DNA of 34,466 bases, from contig JBAXPV010000041.1 in the NCBI GenBank assembly GCA_037132075.1, forward strand, positions 1-34,466. The letters are read 5' to 3'. The stretch is from JBAXPV01 sp037132075 (GTDB lineage: Bacteria > Bacteroidota > Bacteroidia > Bacteroidales > CAIXZF01). The first letter of the stretch is position 1. Each line of letters starts with the position of its first letter. The notes under the pieces are model-generated. The model was not told where the DNA came from. It saw only the letters and a list, made by a program, of their open reading frames with translations, and made no database searches. Below are positions 8,278-16,427 of this stretch, piece after piece. The position numbers were made by a program, and so were the translations under genes.

Positions 8278-9078
8278 CTATTCGCCATACAGGAAACATT
8301 TTTCTGCAAAATCCTTTATCGTCCTCAAGGTAATATCCGGGGATTCGATGAAGCCCATATGTGCAGTATCTCCCAAAACAAGAATCTCTGCATGTCCTGG
8401 TAAAGCTGCCTGTTTCATGATATTTTCATAAGGCATCCTGCTGTCCAGCTTTCCAATGATAAATAGAACCGGGACCTTAGATTTCTCCAAAGTGTGGGTG
8501 TGATCTTTACGCTGTTTCATCCCTTCCATCGCTGCCACCTGGCTTTCTGGTTTTACCTTTTCAGCCTGCGCTTGCAGATCGGCAATCGAATCCGCAAAAG
8601 TTAGCTTGTTTTGCTCAGCAAAGAGATTGGGAATAAAATGATGTAGGAAATTTTGCCTGTTTTCTTTGATGAGGGCGATGGTTCTGTCACGGTTTGTCTT
8701 GCCTTCTTCAGTCTCGGCCTGGGCTTGAGAATGAAATAACCCAAAACCACGGAGCAGTGCAGGATATTTTTCAGCAAAGGACAGCGTCACATAGCCTCCC
8801 ATTGAATGTCCGATCATCACACAATCTATGACATTGGCATGATCCAGAACTGTTTTTACTGCCTCTGCCATCAACTCCATTGTATGAACATCGCCCAACA
8901 AGGAACTCTGTCCATGGCCAGGCAAGTCGATGCGGATCACCCTGAAATGCCGGGTCAATGTGCGGGTAAAATCTTCCCAGATGCTGATAGACTCTGGAAA
9001 ACCATGCAGTAAAACTAATGCCCTTCCCGTGCCTTCATCTTTGTAGTGCAAGGGATTCCCCTGGAAATATGCAATCAT
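8278..9078 (-). CDS. Alpha/beta hydrolase
   Basis: A cytoplasmic alpha/beta-hydrolase-fold protein of 266 residues. The oxyanion-side LLHGFPES motif lies at 23-30 and the nucleophile elbow GHSMGG at 90-95 (Ser92). The acid is Asp212 (GKLDSRMP) and the histidine is His240 (DTAHMGF). No signal peptide is present. The substrate is unknown; esters, lactones or similar small molecules are typical for the family. Its start is five bases after the stop of the aminopeptidase gene, so the two are almost certainly co-transcribed. Confidence 0.85.
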   Translation of the reverse strand: MIAYFQGNPLHYKDEGTGRALVLLHGFPESISIWEDFTRTLTRHFRVIRIDLPGHGQSSLLGDVHTMELMAEAVKTVLDHANVIDCVMIGHSMGGYVTLSFAEKYPALLRGFGLFHSQAQAETEEGKTNRDRTIALIKENRQNFLHHFIPNLFAEQNKLTFADSIADLQAQAEKVKPESQVAAMEGMKQRKDHTHTLEKSKVPVLFIIGKLDSRMPYENIMKQAALPGHAEILVLGDTAHMGFIESPDITLRTIKDFAEKCFLYGE

Positions 9079-9083
9079 ATTAT

Positions 9084-10373
9084 TTATTTTGACATAAGCA
9101 ATTCGATCTCTTCTATTTCAATTGGAATATTCACCATGAGATCAATCGGTTCATTTTCTGTGATCAGGATATCATTCTCGATCCGGATACCTATTTTTTC
9201 TTCTGGAATGTAAATACCAGGTTCACAGGTAAATACCATGCCAGCTTGAAAAATGTCCTGTTTGTATCCAAGATCATGTACATCCAGGCCGAGGAAATGG
9301 CTTGTCCCGTGGGGATAATATTTTTTAAACAAGGGTTTTTCCGGGTCCTGGTTCTTGACATCTTCTGCTGTGAATAAGCCCAATCCGATCATTTCAGCTT
9401 CCATTAGCTTGCATACTTCGTCATGATAGGCATCCAGCGTTGTTCCCGGCCGAAGCATTTGTATCGCCTGTTTCATAACGCGCAAAACTGCATTATAACA
9501 GGCTGACTGCCGGGCTGTAAATTTCCCGTTTACCGGGATTGTCCGGCTCAGATCGGCTGCATAATTTGCATACTCACAGCCTATGTCGAGCAGCAATAAA
9601 TCACCATCCTTGCATTCACGGTTGTTTTCAACATAATGAAGCACACAGGCGCTGCCTCCAGAGGCAATAATAGGATAATAAGAATGACCTTCAGCACGGT
9701 TCCAGAGGAATTCATGGGTCACCTCCGCTTCTACCTGGTACTCCATTACCCCTGGTTTGGTAAAGCTAAGTAAGCGGCGAAATGCTTTCTCTGTGATGTC
9801 GCAAGCTTGCTGAATCAGCTCAATTTCCCATTTCGACTTGATAGTCCTTAGTTTGGCCATAATAGGCGCTGAACGCTGATAGCTATGGTTCGGGAATTTT
9901 TCTTTAAGGTCTTTGCCAAAGCGCGTGTCACGACAAGGGACATCATTAAAGCTGCGCATATGTTCGTTCCCATTGAGGTAAACATGCTCGGTTTGCGCCA
10001 TCAGCTCCCGCAAAACGCCAGGTAAAGCATCAAGCCAGAGGATGGTTTGTATTCCTGAAGCAGCCGTAGCCTCGTCTTTAGTGTATTTATGCCCTTCCCA
10101 AACAGCAATATGCTCGTTGGTCTCCCTGAGAAACAAAACCTCCCGGTATTTTTCCAGTTTAGCATCAGGATATAGCATCAGGATGCTTTGTTCCTGGTCG
10201 ATTCCACTCAGGTAGAAAAAATCGGAATTTTGGTGGAACTTGAAATTCTGATCACCATTCCGAAGGAATTCATCAGCTGCATTAAAAATAGCCAAAGAGT
10301 TTTGTATCAGATGCGCACGGTAGCGGTCACGGTTTTCGATAAAGAGCTGAGCATCAATGGTAGCGTATTTCAT
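9084..10373 (-). CDS. pepP: Xaa-Pro aminopeptidase (M24B)
   Basis: A di-metal peptidase that removes an N-terminal residue preceding proline. The N-terminal AMP_N domain occupies about residues 1-130, with HQNSDFFYLSG at 47-57. The pita-bread catalytic domain runs from about 165 to 425. Metal ligands Asp263 and Asp274, His359 (HGTSHFLGLDVHD), Glu384 (TCEPGIY) and Glu399 (RIEND) are all in place. Length 429 matches bacterial PepP. There is no signal peptide, so the enzyme is probably cytoplasmic. It leads a two-gene unit with the alpha/beta hydrolase and is divergent from sdhC. Confidence 0.93.
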   Translation of the reverse strand: MKYATIDAQLFIENRDRYRAHLIQNSLAIFNAADEFLRNGDQNFKFHQNSDFFYLSGIDQEQSILMLYPDAKLEKYREVLFLRETNEHIAVWEGHKYTKDEATAASGIQTILWLDALPGVLRELMAQTEHVYLNGNEHMRSFNDVPCRDTRFGKDLKEKFPNHSYQRSAPIMAKLRTIKSKWEIELIQQACDITEKAFRRLLSFTKPGVMEYQVEAEVTHEFLWNRAEGHSYYPIIASGGSACVLHYVENNRECKDGDLLLLDIGCEYANYAADLSRTIPVNGKFTARQSACYNAVLRVMKQAIQMLRPGTTLDAYHDEVCKLMEAEMIGLGLFTAEDVKNQDPEKPLFKKYYPHGTSHFLGLDVHDLGYKQDIFQAGMVFTCEPGIYIPEEKIGIRIENDILITENEPIDLMVNIPIEIEEIELLMSK

Positions 10374-10441
10374 AAAGCCTGAAATATTATTTTGAAATGA
10401 TATAAATTAGGGCGGAGTCGTGATAAAAATATTAAAAAAAC

Positions 10442-10449
10442 TACATTTG
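10442..10449 (+). promoter_or_regulatory. Candidate -7 box for sdhC
   Basis: TACATTTG matches TAnnTTTG and would give a leader of roughly 100 bases before the sdhC ATG at 10552. It lies downstream of the in-frame GTG at 10420, which argues against that earlier start. A 13-base direct repeat, GGAATTTTTACCT, sits in the leader at 10471-10483 and 10500-10512. Confidence 0.4.
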
Positions 10450-10551
10450 CTTATCCATCACAAACCTACGGGAATTTTTACCTGCTTTTTGCTTTTGCCG
10501 GAATTTTTACCTTTATGGTTTTGGGTCAAAGCGTATAAAATAATAGAACCT

Positions 10552-11229
10552 ATGTCCGAAACAGCTATCTCGATGTCTTCTATCAGTAAAAAAGTCTTCC
10601 TGGCAGTGGCAGGATTATTCCTGATCGTATTCCTTGTCGTTCACCTCGGGATCAACTTATTCCTGTTGCCTTTTGTGAAAGATGACGGGGGAGAATGGTT
10701 CAGAATCGCAGCCAGTTTTATGGCTAACAACTGGATCATCAAAGTCTTTGAGGTCTTTCTCTTTGGCGGATTTATCCTGCATGTAATTTTGGGCGTTACC
10801 TTACAGATTCAGAACTGGTTCGCCAGACCAACCCGCTATAAAGTAGAAGGATATTCACATACTTCTTTTTTCTCGAAATTTATGATTCACACCGGGGCTA
10901 TCATCTTTATTTTCCTTGTCCTCCACCTGTGTAATTTTTATTTCGTCAAACTGGGCTGGGTTAGTCCTCCTGAAGGTATCGAAGACAAACATGACTTTTA
11001 TGTGATGACCAGGCTCCTTTTTGCCAATACAGCCTATTCTGTATTTTATATGATTTGTATGGTTCTCCTGGGTTTTCACCTCAACCACGCCTTCCAATCG
11101 GCCTTTCAAACACTGGGTTTAAATCATACCAAATATACACCCATGATTAAATGCCTTGGGAATCTGTATTCAATTATTATTCCATTGGGTTTTCTCATTA
11201 TCCCATTATATTTTCTTCTGACGGCATAA
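10552..11229 (+). CDS. sdhC: Succinate dehydrogenase/fumarate reductase cytochrome b subunit
   Basis: This is the membrane anchor that passes electrons between the SDH/FRD Fe-S subunit and quinone. The 225-residue form from ATG 10552 has five hydrophobic helices. Histidines in transmembrane contexts, His31 (VVHLG), His77 (ILHVI), His125 (VLHLC) and His176/His179 (GFHLNH), fit the four-ligand di-heme type. The open frame extends to a GTG at 10420, but the added 44 residues look untranslated and lie partly upstream of a promoter box. Unusually, no sdhA or sdhB follows; the next gene is a thioredoxin-fold protein. The catalytic subunits must be elsewhere or absent. Confidence 0.85.
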   Translation: MSETAISMSSISKKVFLAVAGLFLIVFLVVHLGINLFLLPFVKDDGGEWFRIAASFMANNWIIKVFEVFLFGGFILHVILGVTLQIQNWFARPTRYKVEGYSHTSFFSKFMIHTGAIIFIFLVLHLCNFYFVKLGWVSPPEGIEDKHDFYVMTRLLFANTAYSVFYMICMVLLGFHLNHAFQSAFQTLGLNHTKYTPMIKCLGNLYSIIIPLGFLIIPLYFLLTA

Positions 11230-11241
11230 TTGTTGATGCAT

Positions 11242-11249
11242 TAATTTTG
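11242..11249 (+). promoter_or_regulatory. Candidate -7 box for the thioredoxin-fold gene
   Basis: TAATTTTG matches TAnnTTTG and lies directly before a perfect palindrome and then the thioredoxin-fold gene. The -33 region is poor, with only CTG near the right distance. Confidence 0.4.
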
Positions 11250-11254
11250 CAGTA

Positions 11255-11276
11255 GAGACGCAATATTTTGCGTCTC
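11255..11276. repeat. Perfect GAGACGCAA palindrome
   Basis: The arms GAGACGCAA and TTGCGTCTC form a 9-bp perfect stem with a TATT loop. No T-run follows, so it is not a textbook terminator. It would lie in the 5' leader of the thioredoxin-fold gene, or act as a 3' stabiliser of sdhC mRNA. It resembles the short GC-rich palindromes that are scattered between genes in some bacterial genomes. Confidence 0.7.
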
Positions 11277-11301
11277 CCTGGATATGCACAACATTTTCAT
11301 C

Positions 11302-11817
11302 ATGAGGAAAAATTCCCTGGTATTCTGTCTTTTATTTTTATTGCCGATTTTCATCTTTGCACAGAAGACCAATCGTCATGTCATAGATCCTAAGAAACAG
11401 AAAGACATGCTCCTTGGGAAATGCAACCGGCATGGCCTGGAAACTGAGCCATTTAATGAATGGTTTCAAAAGGAATATTCTGATTATAAACCCGATGCAC
11501 AAATACTTGACCAGCTGAAAAATCAGATGAAAGGGGTGAAAATCATCCTCATTATGGGCACTTGGTGTAGTGACAGCCGCAGAGAAGTTCCCCGTTTTTA
11601 TAAGATCCTGGATTATCTGAAGGTTAAATCGAAAAAAATGAAAGTCATTTGCGTCGATCGCGATAAAAAAGCCGGAGATCTCTCTTTGGAGAAATTAAAA
11701 TTTACTTTAATTCCAACGTTTGTCATTTATAAGAACGATAAAGAGTTAGGAAGAATCATCGAGAGTCCTTTAGAAAGTCTTGAAAAGGACTTACTAAAAA
11801 TTATTACTGCAAATTAA
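11302..11817 (+). CDS. Exported thioredoxin-fold protein with one active-site cysteine
   Basis: A 171-residue protein from ATG 11302, whose residues 1-20 make a clean signal peptide ending IFIFAQ; the frame also allows ATG 11284. The thioredoxin fold is shown by the beta-strand plus GTWCSDSRREVPRF (86-99) and by the cis-proline segment LIPTFVIYK. The usual WCxxC is WCSDS here, so only the attacking Cys89 remains and Ser92 replaces the resolving cysteine. Disulfide exchange would need another thiol, or the protein may have another role. It is probably periplasmic. The substrate is unknown. Confidence 0.8.
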   Translation: MRKNSLVFCLLFLLPIFIFAQKTNRHVIDPKKQKDMLLGKCNRHGLETEPFNEWFQKEYSDYKPDAQILDQLKNQMKGVKIILIMGTWCSDSRREVPRFYKILDYLKVKSKKMKVICVDRDKKAGDLSLEKLKFTLIPTFVIYKNDKELGRIIESPLESLEKDLLKIITAN

Positions 11818-11846
11818 TCTGTTCGTATAAGGGCTTAAAATTATTT

Positions 11847-12689
11847 ATGATTACAGTTAAAACTATTGCCGAAGTCAGCGCACATCTTGACACGACTTTT
11901 AAAAATCGCAGCATGGGCTTTGTCCCAACCATGGGTGCGCTTCATGAAGGGCATCTTGCATTGGTAAGGCGTGCGGCTCAGGAGAATGCTTCTGTTAGTG
12001 CCAGTATTTTTGTAAATCCCATTCAATTTAACAACCCTGAGGACCTGAAGAAATATCCACGTCCGATTGAGGCTGATCTTACAATGCTCGAACAGGCCGG
12101 ATGTAATATGGTATTCATTCCTGAAGTTGAAGAGATGTATCCGGAACCTTCAACAGAGGTTTACGATTTTGGAATGCTTGATAAGGTCCTGGAAGGGGAA
12201 TTCCGACCTGGTCATTTTAACGGTGTTGCGGTGGTGGTGAAGAAGCTCTTTCAAATCATGAAACCCCAAAAGGCTTATTTTGGAGAGAAAGATTATCAGC
12301 AACTCCAGGTTATTAAGGCATTGGTTAAAAAGGAGGATATCGGGGTTGAGATCATTCCTTGCGCCACTGTCAGGGAAGCTGATGGCCTTGCGATGAGTTC
12401 CAGAAATGTCAGGCTGGGTGCTTTGGAAAGAAATGCCGCTCCTGTAATTTATCAGGCATTACAGACAGTTAAAGCCCAAGCTGGCCGAAAAAGTGTAGCT
12501 GAGGTATTAAGCAATGCGATCAAACAAATTGAATCATCGGGTGTTTTAAAGGTGGAATATTTTGCTTTGGTGGATGGAAACACACTTTCTCCAATCAGTA
12601 CATGGACAGAATCTCCGCGTATAATAGCCTGTTCAGCCGTTTTTGCAGGTCAGATTAGACTGATTGACAACTTATTGATAATTTCATAA
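11847..12689 (+). CDS. panC: Pantothenate synthetase
   Basis: PanC joins pantoate and beta-alanine using ATP, the last step of pantothenate (vitamin B5) synthesis. The 280-residue length is standard. ATP-binding PTMGALHEGHLALV (27-40), FVNPIQF (55-61), the pantoate-site region FRPGHFNGVAVVVKKLF, the FGEKDYQQ segment and the MSSRN motif are all present. panD, which makes the beta-alanine substrate, follows 12 bases later. Confidence 0.96.
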   Translation: MITVKTIAEVSAHLDTTFKNRSMGFVPTMGALHEGHLALVRRAAQENASVSASIFVNPIQFNNPEDLKKYPRPIEADLTMLEQAGCNMVFIPEVEEMYPEPSTEVYDFGMLDKVLEGEFRPGHFNGVAVVVKKLFQIMKPQKAYFGEKDYQQLQVIKALVKKEDIGVEIIPCATVREADGLAMSSRNVRLGALERNAAPVIYQALQTVKAQAGRKSVAEVLSNAIKQIESSGVLKVEYFALVDGNTLSPISTWTESPRIIACSAVFAGQIRLIDNLLIIS

Positions 12690-12694
12690 ATTTG
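12664..12694 (+). promoter_or_regulatory. Promoter inside the end of panC, driving panD
   Basis: TTG at 12664-12666, a 20-base spacer and TAAATTTG at 12687-12694 form a complete Bacteroidetes-type promoter. The -7 box overlaps the panC stop codon, and the panD ATG is eight bases further on. panD and the genes after it may therefore be transcribed independently of panC. Confidence 0.6.
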
Positions 12695-12701
12695 CGGCAT
12701 C

Positions 12702-13049
12702 ATGATGATAGAAGTTTTAAAGTCAAAAATCCACAGGGCAGTCCTAACCGACGCCAACCTTCACTATGTCGGAAGTCTGAGCATAGATGAAGACCTGATG
12801 GATGCCGCTGGCATAATTGCCAATGAAAAAATACATGTACTGAATGTCACCAATGGGGAACGTTTGGTTACCTATGCGATACAAGCCCCGCGCGGATCCG
12901 GTGCCATTGTCCTCAATGGAGCGGCAGCACGCAGAGGTATGGCAGGTGATATTTTGGTCATTGTTTCCTATGCAATGATGGACTTCACTGAAGCAAAATC
13001 CTTTGTTCCCACTGTTGTTCATCCTGCCGCTGGAAATAAACTCCCTTAA
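12702..13049 (+). CDS. panD: Aspartate 1-decarboxylase
   Basis: PanD decarboxylates aspartate to beta-alanine for PanC. It is a self-processing pyruvoyl enzyme; the cleavage site is Gly24-Ser25 in HYVGSLSID, and Ser25 becomes the pyruvoyl group. The conserved NVTNGERLVTYAI and GAIVLNGAAAR segments are present, and the 115-residue length is normal. Two adjacent ATG codons (12702 and 12705) are both possible starts. The next gene begins three bases after its stop. Confidence 0.96.
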   Translation: MMIEVLKSKIHRAVLTDANLHYVGSLSIDEDLMDAAGIIANEKIHVLNVTNGERLVTYAIQAPRGSGAIVLNGAAARRGMAGDILVIVSYAMMDFTEAKSFVPTVVHPAAGNKLP

Positions 13050-13052
13050 ATT

Positions 13053-14072
13053 TTGAAAAAGCCATTACTTTCCATTCTTCAGTACCTCTTCTTTCTACTG
13101 ATCGGTCTTGGGCTGCTTTGGCTAGTTTTTCATAAAATAGATCTTGCGGATGTTGGTGAACAACTTAAGTCGATAAACTATTTTTGGATCTTACTTTTAT
13201 TAATAGCAGGTTTTTTTTCTCATCTCTTCAGGGCTTTACGCTGGAATCTGATGATCAACTCCATGGGTTATAAAACCAGCAATCTTCGAACATTTTATGC
13301 TGTGATGATCGGATATCTGGCCAATACTGCCATCCCAAGGCTTGGTGAAGTCACCCGTTGTGGAATCTTAAGTAAAACGGAAAAGATCCCCATGAATGCC
13401 CTGATTGGTTCCGTGATTTCAGAAAGGGTTTTCGATATGATATTTTTACTCCTACTGACGATTTCAGTCATCATATTCCAGTTGAAGCTGGTAGGGGGCT
13501 TTGTAAGGCGTTTTTTCCTTGAGCCCTTTACCAATAAGGCTCCTGGAGACAATATTCTCATATTTATTATCATTGGTATTGGCGTACTGCTGATTCTAAT
13601 GGCCTTTGTTGCCTATTATTTCTTAAGACCCAGAATTCGTCATCTCGGCTTTTATCAAAAAGCAAAAGGACTTTTCAGGGGATTTATGGATGGGATCCTC
13701 TCTATCCTGAAATTAAAACAAAAAGGATATTTTATCTTATTGACATTATCGATCTGGTCAATGTATTTTATGATGACATACCTTTGCTTTTTCAGCATGG
13801 AAGCCACCTCGAAGTTAAGCCCGCTTGACGGGCTTACCGTTATGACTATTGGCAGTTTTGGATTTGTCGCCCCAGTCCCCGGGGGTATAGGGGCCTTTCA
13901 TTTTATTGTAAAAGCCATCCTCTTTGAGCTGTATAAGCTAAGTCCCGCAGCCGCGGCTTCTTATGCAACGATCGTTCACCTGTCCCAGACATTACTCATC
14001 CTGGTTCTGGGTGGATTATCATACCTGGCTATCGTTATGTTCTTAAGGAAAAAAGCAAATGTCAAGTATTGA
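13053..14072 (+). CDS. Flippase-like membrane protein (LPG synthase TM / UPF0104 family)
   Basis: The protein has 339 residues and about eight hydrophobic helices. It belongs to the family of the membrane half of lysylphosphatidylglycerol synthase (YbhN/AglD-like), as shown by the arginine-rich HLFRALRWNLMI segment, the NTAIPRLGEVTRC motif and the late GFVAPVPGGIGAFHF motif. Such proteins are thought to act in lipid or glycolipid translocation; the substrate here is unknown. No soluble aminoacyl-transfer domain is attached, so it is not a complete MprF. The start is TTG, three bases after panD, and its end overlaps rfaE2 by 14 bases. Both point to one operon. Confidence 0.78.
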   Translation: MKKPLLSILQYLFFLLIGLGLLWLVFHKIDLADVGEQLKSINYFWILLLLIAGFFSHLFRALRWNLMINSMGYKTSNLRTFYAVMIGYLANTAIPRLGEVTRCGILSKTEKIPMNALIGSVISERVFDMIFLLLLTISVIIFQLKLVGGFVRRFFLEPFTNKAPGDNILIFIIIGIGVLLILMAFVAYYFLRPRIRHLGFYQKAKGLFRGFMDGILSILKLKQKGYFILLTLSIWSMYFMMTYLCFFSMEATSKLSPLDGLTVMTIGSFGFVAPVPGGIGAFHFIVKAILFELYKLSPAAAASYATIVHLSQTLLILVLGGLSYLAIVMFLRKKANVKY

Positions 14073-14553
14073 ACACATCCTGACTAAAGTATTACCCGGG
14101 GAATCCCTGGCAACAAGACTTGCATTGTGGCGTTTCAAAGACAAGAAAATCGTGTTCACCAATGGCTGTTTCGATATCTTACATCCGGGGCATGTCGATT
14201 ATTTATCCAGGGCGCGCGACCTCGGCGATCTCCTTATCATCGGGTTAAACAGTGATGCTTCAGTACAAAGGCTTAAAGGTCCTTCCCGCCCGATTTTGGA
14301 TGAAAATTCGAGGGCTCTGATTCTGGCCTCATTGAGTTTTGTTGATGCTGTTGTCTTGTTTGATGAAGACACACCATTGGAATTAATCAGTAAGGTACAG
14401 CCCGATATCCTTGTCAAAGGCGGAGATTATGTTGTTTCCCAGGTAGTCGGTAGTGATCTCGTGTTCGCCAAAGGTGGACAAGTGATCATCCTTCCTTTCC
14501 TGGATGGTTTTTCAACGACATCTATAGAAAAGAAGATCTTATCCAATGGCTAA
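14059..14553 (+). CDS. rfaE2: D-glycero-beta-D-manno-heptose 1-phosphate adenylyltransferase
   Basis: This cytidylyltransferase-fold enzyme makes ADP-heptose for lipopolysaccharide core synthesis. The nucleotide-binding TNGCFDILHPGHVDYL lies at 34-49, RLKGPSRP follows, and the GFSTTSI motif is near the C-terminus. At 164 residues it is the stand-alone adenylyltransferase, without the kinase domain fused in E. coli HldE. It overlaps the preceding gene by 14 bases and radA by 8, so translation is probably coupled. Confidence 0.92.
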   Translation: MSSIEHILTKVLPGESLATRLALWRFKDKKIVFTNGCFDILHPGHVDYLSRARDLGDLLIIGLNSDASVQRLKGPSRPILDENSRALILASLSFVDAVVLFDEDTPLELISKVQPDILVKGGDYVVSQVVGSDLVFAKGGQVIILPFLDGFSTTSIEKKILSNG

Positions 14554-15919
14554 AGCCAAAACTGTATTTTACTGTCAGAATTGCGGCGTTCAATCCTCAA
14601 AATGGATTGGGAAATGCCCTTCCTGTAACGAATGGAATACCTACGTAGAAGAAGTAGTGCGTCAGGAGACTGACGATACTGGCTGGAAGAAAATGAGCCA
14701 GGGCATCACTGCCGGAAAACCAAAAGCAATCCTGGAGATCAATTTTGACCTGGAGCCCCGTAAAGATACCTATGACCAGGAGTTGAACAGGGTATTGGGA
14801 GGCGGATTGGTACCCGGTTCTGTCATCTTAATCGGGGGTGAACCCGGGATCGGGAAGTCAACCCTGATGTTACAGGTTGCCCTGAACATGAAAGGCACCA
14901 AAGTATTATACATCTCCGGTGAAGAGAGTGAACAACAGATACGCATGCGTGCTGAACGCCTGGGTGTCAGGAATGAAGACTGCTTTATCTTAACAGAAAC
15001 TTCAACAGAAAATATTTTCACCCAGATTGCCCAACTGAATCCACAGATGGTGGTGGTGGATTCGATTCAGACTTTATACTCAGGTGTTATCGAATCTTCA
15101 GCCGGAAGTGTTTCCCAGATCCGCGAATGTGCAGCAGAGCTTCAGCGATTTTCCAAGGCGACAGGGATTCCCGTGTTCCTGGTTGGCCATATCACGAAAG
15201 ATGGAAGCCTTGCCGGGCCAAAGCTGTTGGAACATATGGTAGATACAGTACTCCAGTTTGAAGGGGACCGAAATTATGGCTATCGCATTCTCCGTGCGGT
15301 AAAAAATCGTTTTGGATCTACCTCAGAGTTAGGTATTTATGAGATGGAATACCAGGGGTTGCGTGAAATTGCAAATCCGTCAGAGATCCTGATTTCTCAT
15401 TCTGATGAAGACCTCAGCGGAATCAGCATTGGCTCTACACTGGAAGGCCTTCGCCCATTACTTATTGAAGTCCAGGCACTAGTGAGTACAGCTGCTTATG
15501 GAACCCCACAGCGTTCTTCAACAGGATATGACAGCAAACGATTAAATATGTTGCTGGCAGTATTGGAAAAAAGAGGAGGTTTTAAGCTCGGGATAAAAGA
15601 CGTATTTGTCAATATTGCCGGAGGTTTAAGGGTTGATGATCCAGCCCTCGACCTGGCACTGATTGCAGCCATCCTGTCTTCAATGCAGGATATCCCGATA
15701 AACCGTAAATTTTGTTTTGCTGCAGAAGTTGGTCTTTCCGGTGAAATACGTCCGGTAAGCCGGATCGAACAAAGAATATCAGAAGCAGAAAAACTTGGAT
15801 ACGGAACCATTTTTGTCTCAAAAAACAATCTCAAGACGTCTGTTTTGCAGAATTCGAAGATTAAAGTCAAAGGGCTCAGCAAGATAGAAGAAATTGTGGA
15901 TCTGCTTTTCGCCCAATAG
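14546..15919 (+). CDS. radA: DNA repair protein RadA
   Basis: RadA is a RecA-like, ATP-dependent branch-migration helicase in recombinational repair. The N-terminal C4 zinc finger (Cys10, 13, 24, 27), Walker A GEPGIGKST (98-106), the RadA-specific KNRFG (253-257) and the Lon-protease-like C-terminal domain are all visible in a normal 457 residues. It is the last gene of the panC-panD-flippase-rfaE2-radA run. No terminator hairpin is seen after it. Confidence 0.96.
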   Translation: MAKAKTVFYCQNCGVQSSKWIGKCPSCNEWNTYVEEVVRQETDDTGWKKMSQGITAGKPKAILEINFDLEPRKDTYDQELNRVLGGGLVPGSVILIGGEPGIGKSTLMLQVALNMKGTKVLYISGEESEQQIRMRAERLGVRNEDCFILTETSTENIFTQIAQLNPQMVVVDSIQTLYSGVIESSAGSVSQIRECAAELQRFSKATGIPVFLVGHITKDGSLAGPKLLEHMVDTVLQFEGDRNYGYRILRAVKNRFGSTSELGIYEMEYQGLREIANPSEILISHSDEDLSGISIGSTLEGLRPLLIEVQALVSTAAYGTPQRSSTGYDSKRLNMLLAVLEKRGGFKLGIKDVFVNIAGGLRVDDPALDLALIAAILSSMQDIPINRKFCFAAEVGLSGEIRPVSRIEQRISEAEKLGYGTIFVSKNNLKTSVLQNSKIKVKGLSKIEEIVDLLFAQ

Positions 15920-15940
15920 TCCAAAAATTTGTTGATAAGC

Positions 15941-15970
15941 TTGTTAATAAGGAAAAACTGAATACCTTTG
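15941..15970 (+). promoter_or_regulatory. Promoter of the tRNA-Ser gene
   Basis: TTG at 15941-15943, exactly 19 bases, then TACCTTTG at 15963-15970: a consensus Bacteroidetes promoter. It would start a leader of about 75 bases before the tRNA. Confidence 0.7.
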
Positions 15971-16051
15971 CATTCTTGCAGAAGAGGCGGCAGAAAGCGC
16001 TGTTATACAGTGATTTAACTATTTGCTGAGGCATCTGCAGTTATGATTAAA

Positions 16052-16139
16052 GGAGAGATGGCCGAGTGGTCGAAGGCGCACGCCTGGAAAGTGTGTATAT
16101 GCCAAAAGCGTATCATGGGTTCGAATCCCATTCTCTCCG
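16052..16139 (+). tRNA. tRNA-Ser (anticodon GGA)
   Basis: The 88-base sequence folds as a class II tRNA. The acceptor pairs GGAGAGA with TCTCTCC, with discriminator G at 16139. The D arm is GCCGAGTGGTCGAAGGC. The anticodon stem CACGC/GTGTG encloses loop CTGGAAA, with GGA at 16086-16088. A long variable arm, ATATGC/GCGTAT, is diagnostic of serine, and the T arm carries TTCGAAT. CCA is not encoded. It reads UCC and UCU codons. Confidence 0.96.
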
Positions 16140-16227
16140 CAATAGTCTGAACAAATTACCGTTACTTTGAGTTATAAGGCACTATAGGTTTTTTGTAAGT
16201 GACTAATATAAAGAGGGAAGGAACATC

Positions 16228-16419
16228 ATGTTCAATAAGGTAATGTTATATTTCGGGTTCTTCATGGGAGTGCTCTATATAGGCTTAGGAATTATTTTCC
16301 TATTCTTTCCTGTTTTTATGTATTTGCCGATCAATGTCAAAAAGATATTTGGCGCATTTTTTCTTATTTATGGTATTTTTCGGATTGTCAAGCTGATTCA
16401 AAAAGTCAGGGAATCTTAA
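16228..16419 (+). CDS. Small two-helix membrane protein
   Basis: This 63-residue protein has two hydrophobic helices (about 7-31 and 39-56), a short VNKK-like turn between them, and a basic tail. AAGGAA just before the ATG is one of the few Shine-Dalgarno-like sites in the window. The stop is eight bases before the PstS-like gene, so it probably belongs to that operon. Its function is unknown; no family is recognised with confidence. Confidence 0.65.
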   Translation: MFNKVMLYFGFFMGVLYIGLGIIFLFFPVFMYLPINVKKIFGAFFLIYGIFRIVKLIQKVRES

Positions 16420-16427
16420 CATTATCA

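Noticed and set aside
10420..10551. 44-residue N-terminal extension of sdhC from a GTG
   Set aside because: A promoter box at 10442 lies within it and family members start near the 10552 ATG.
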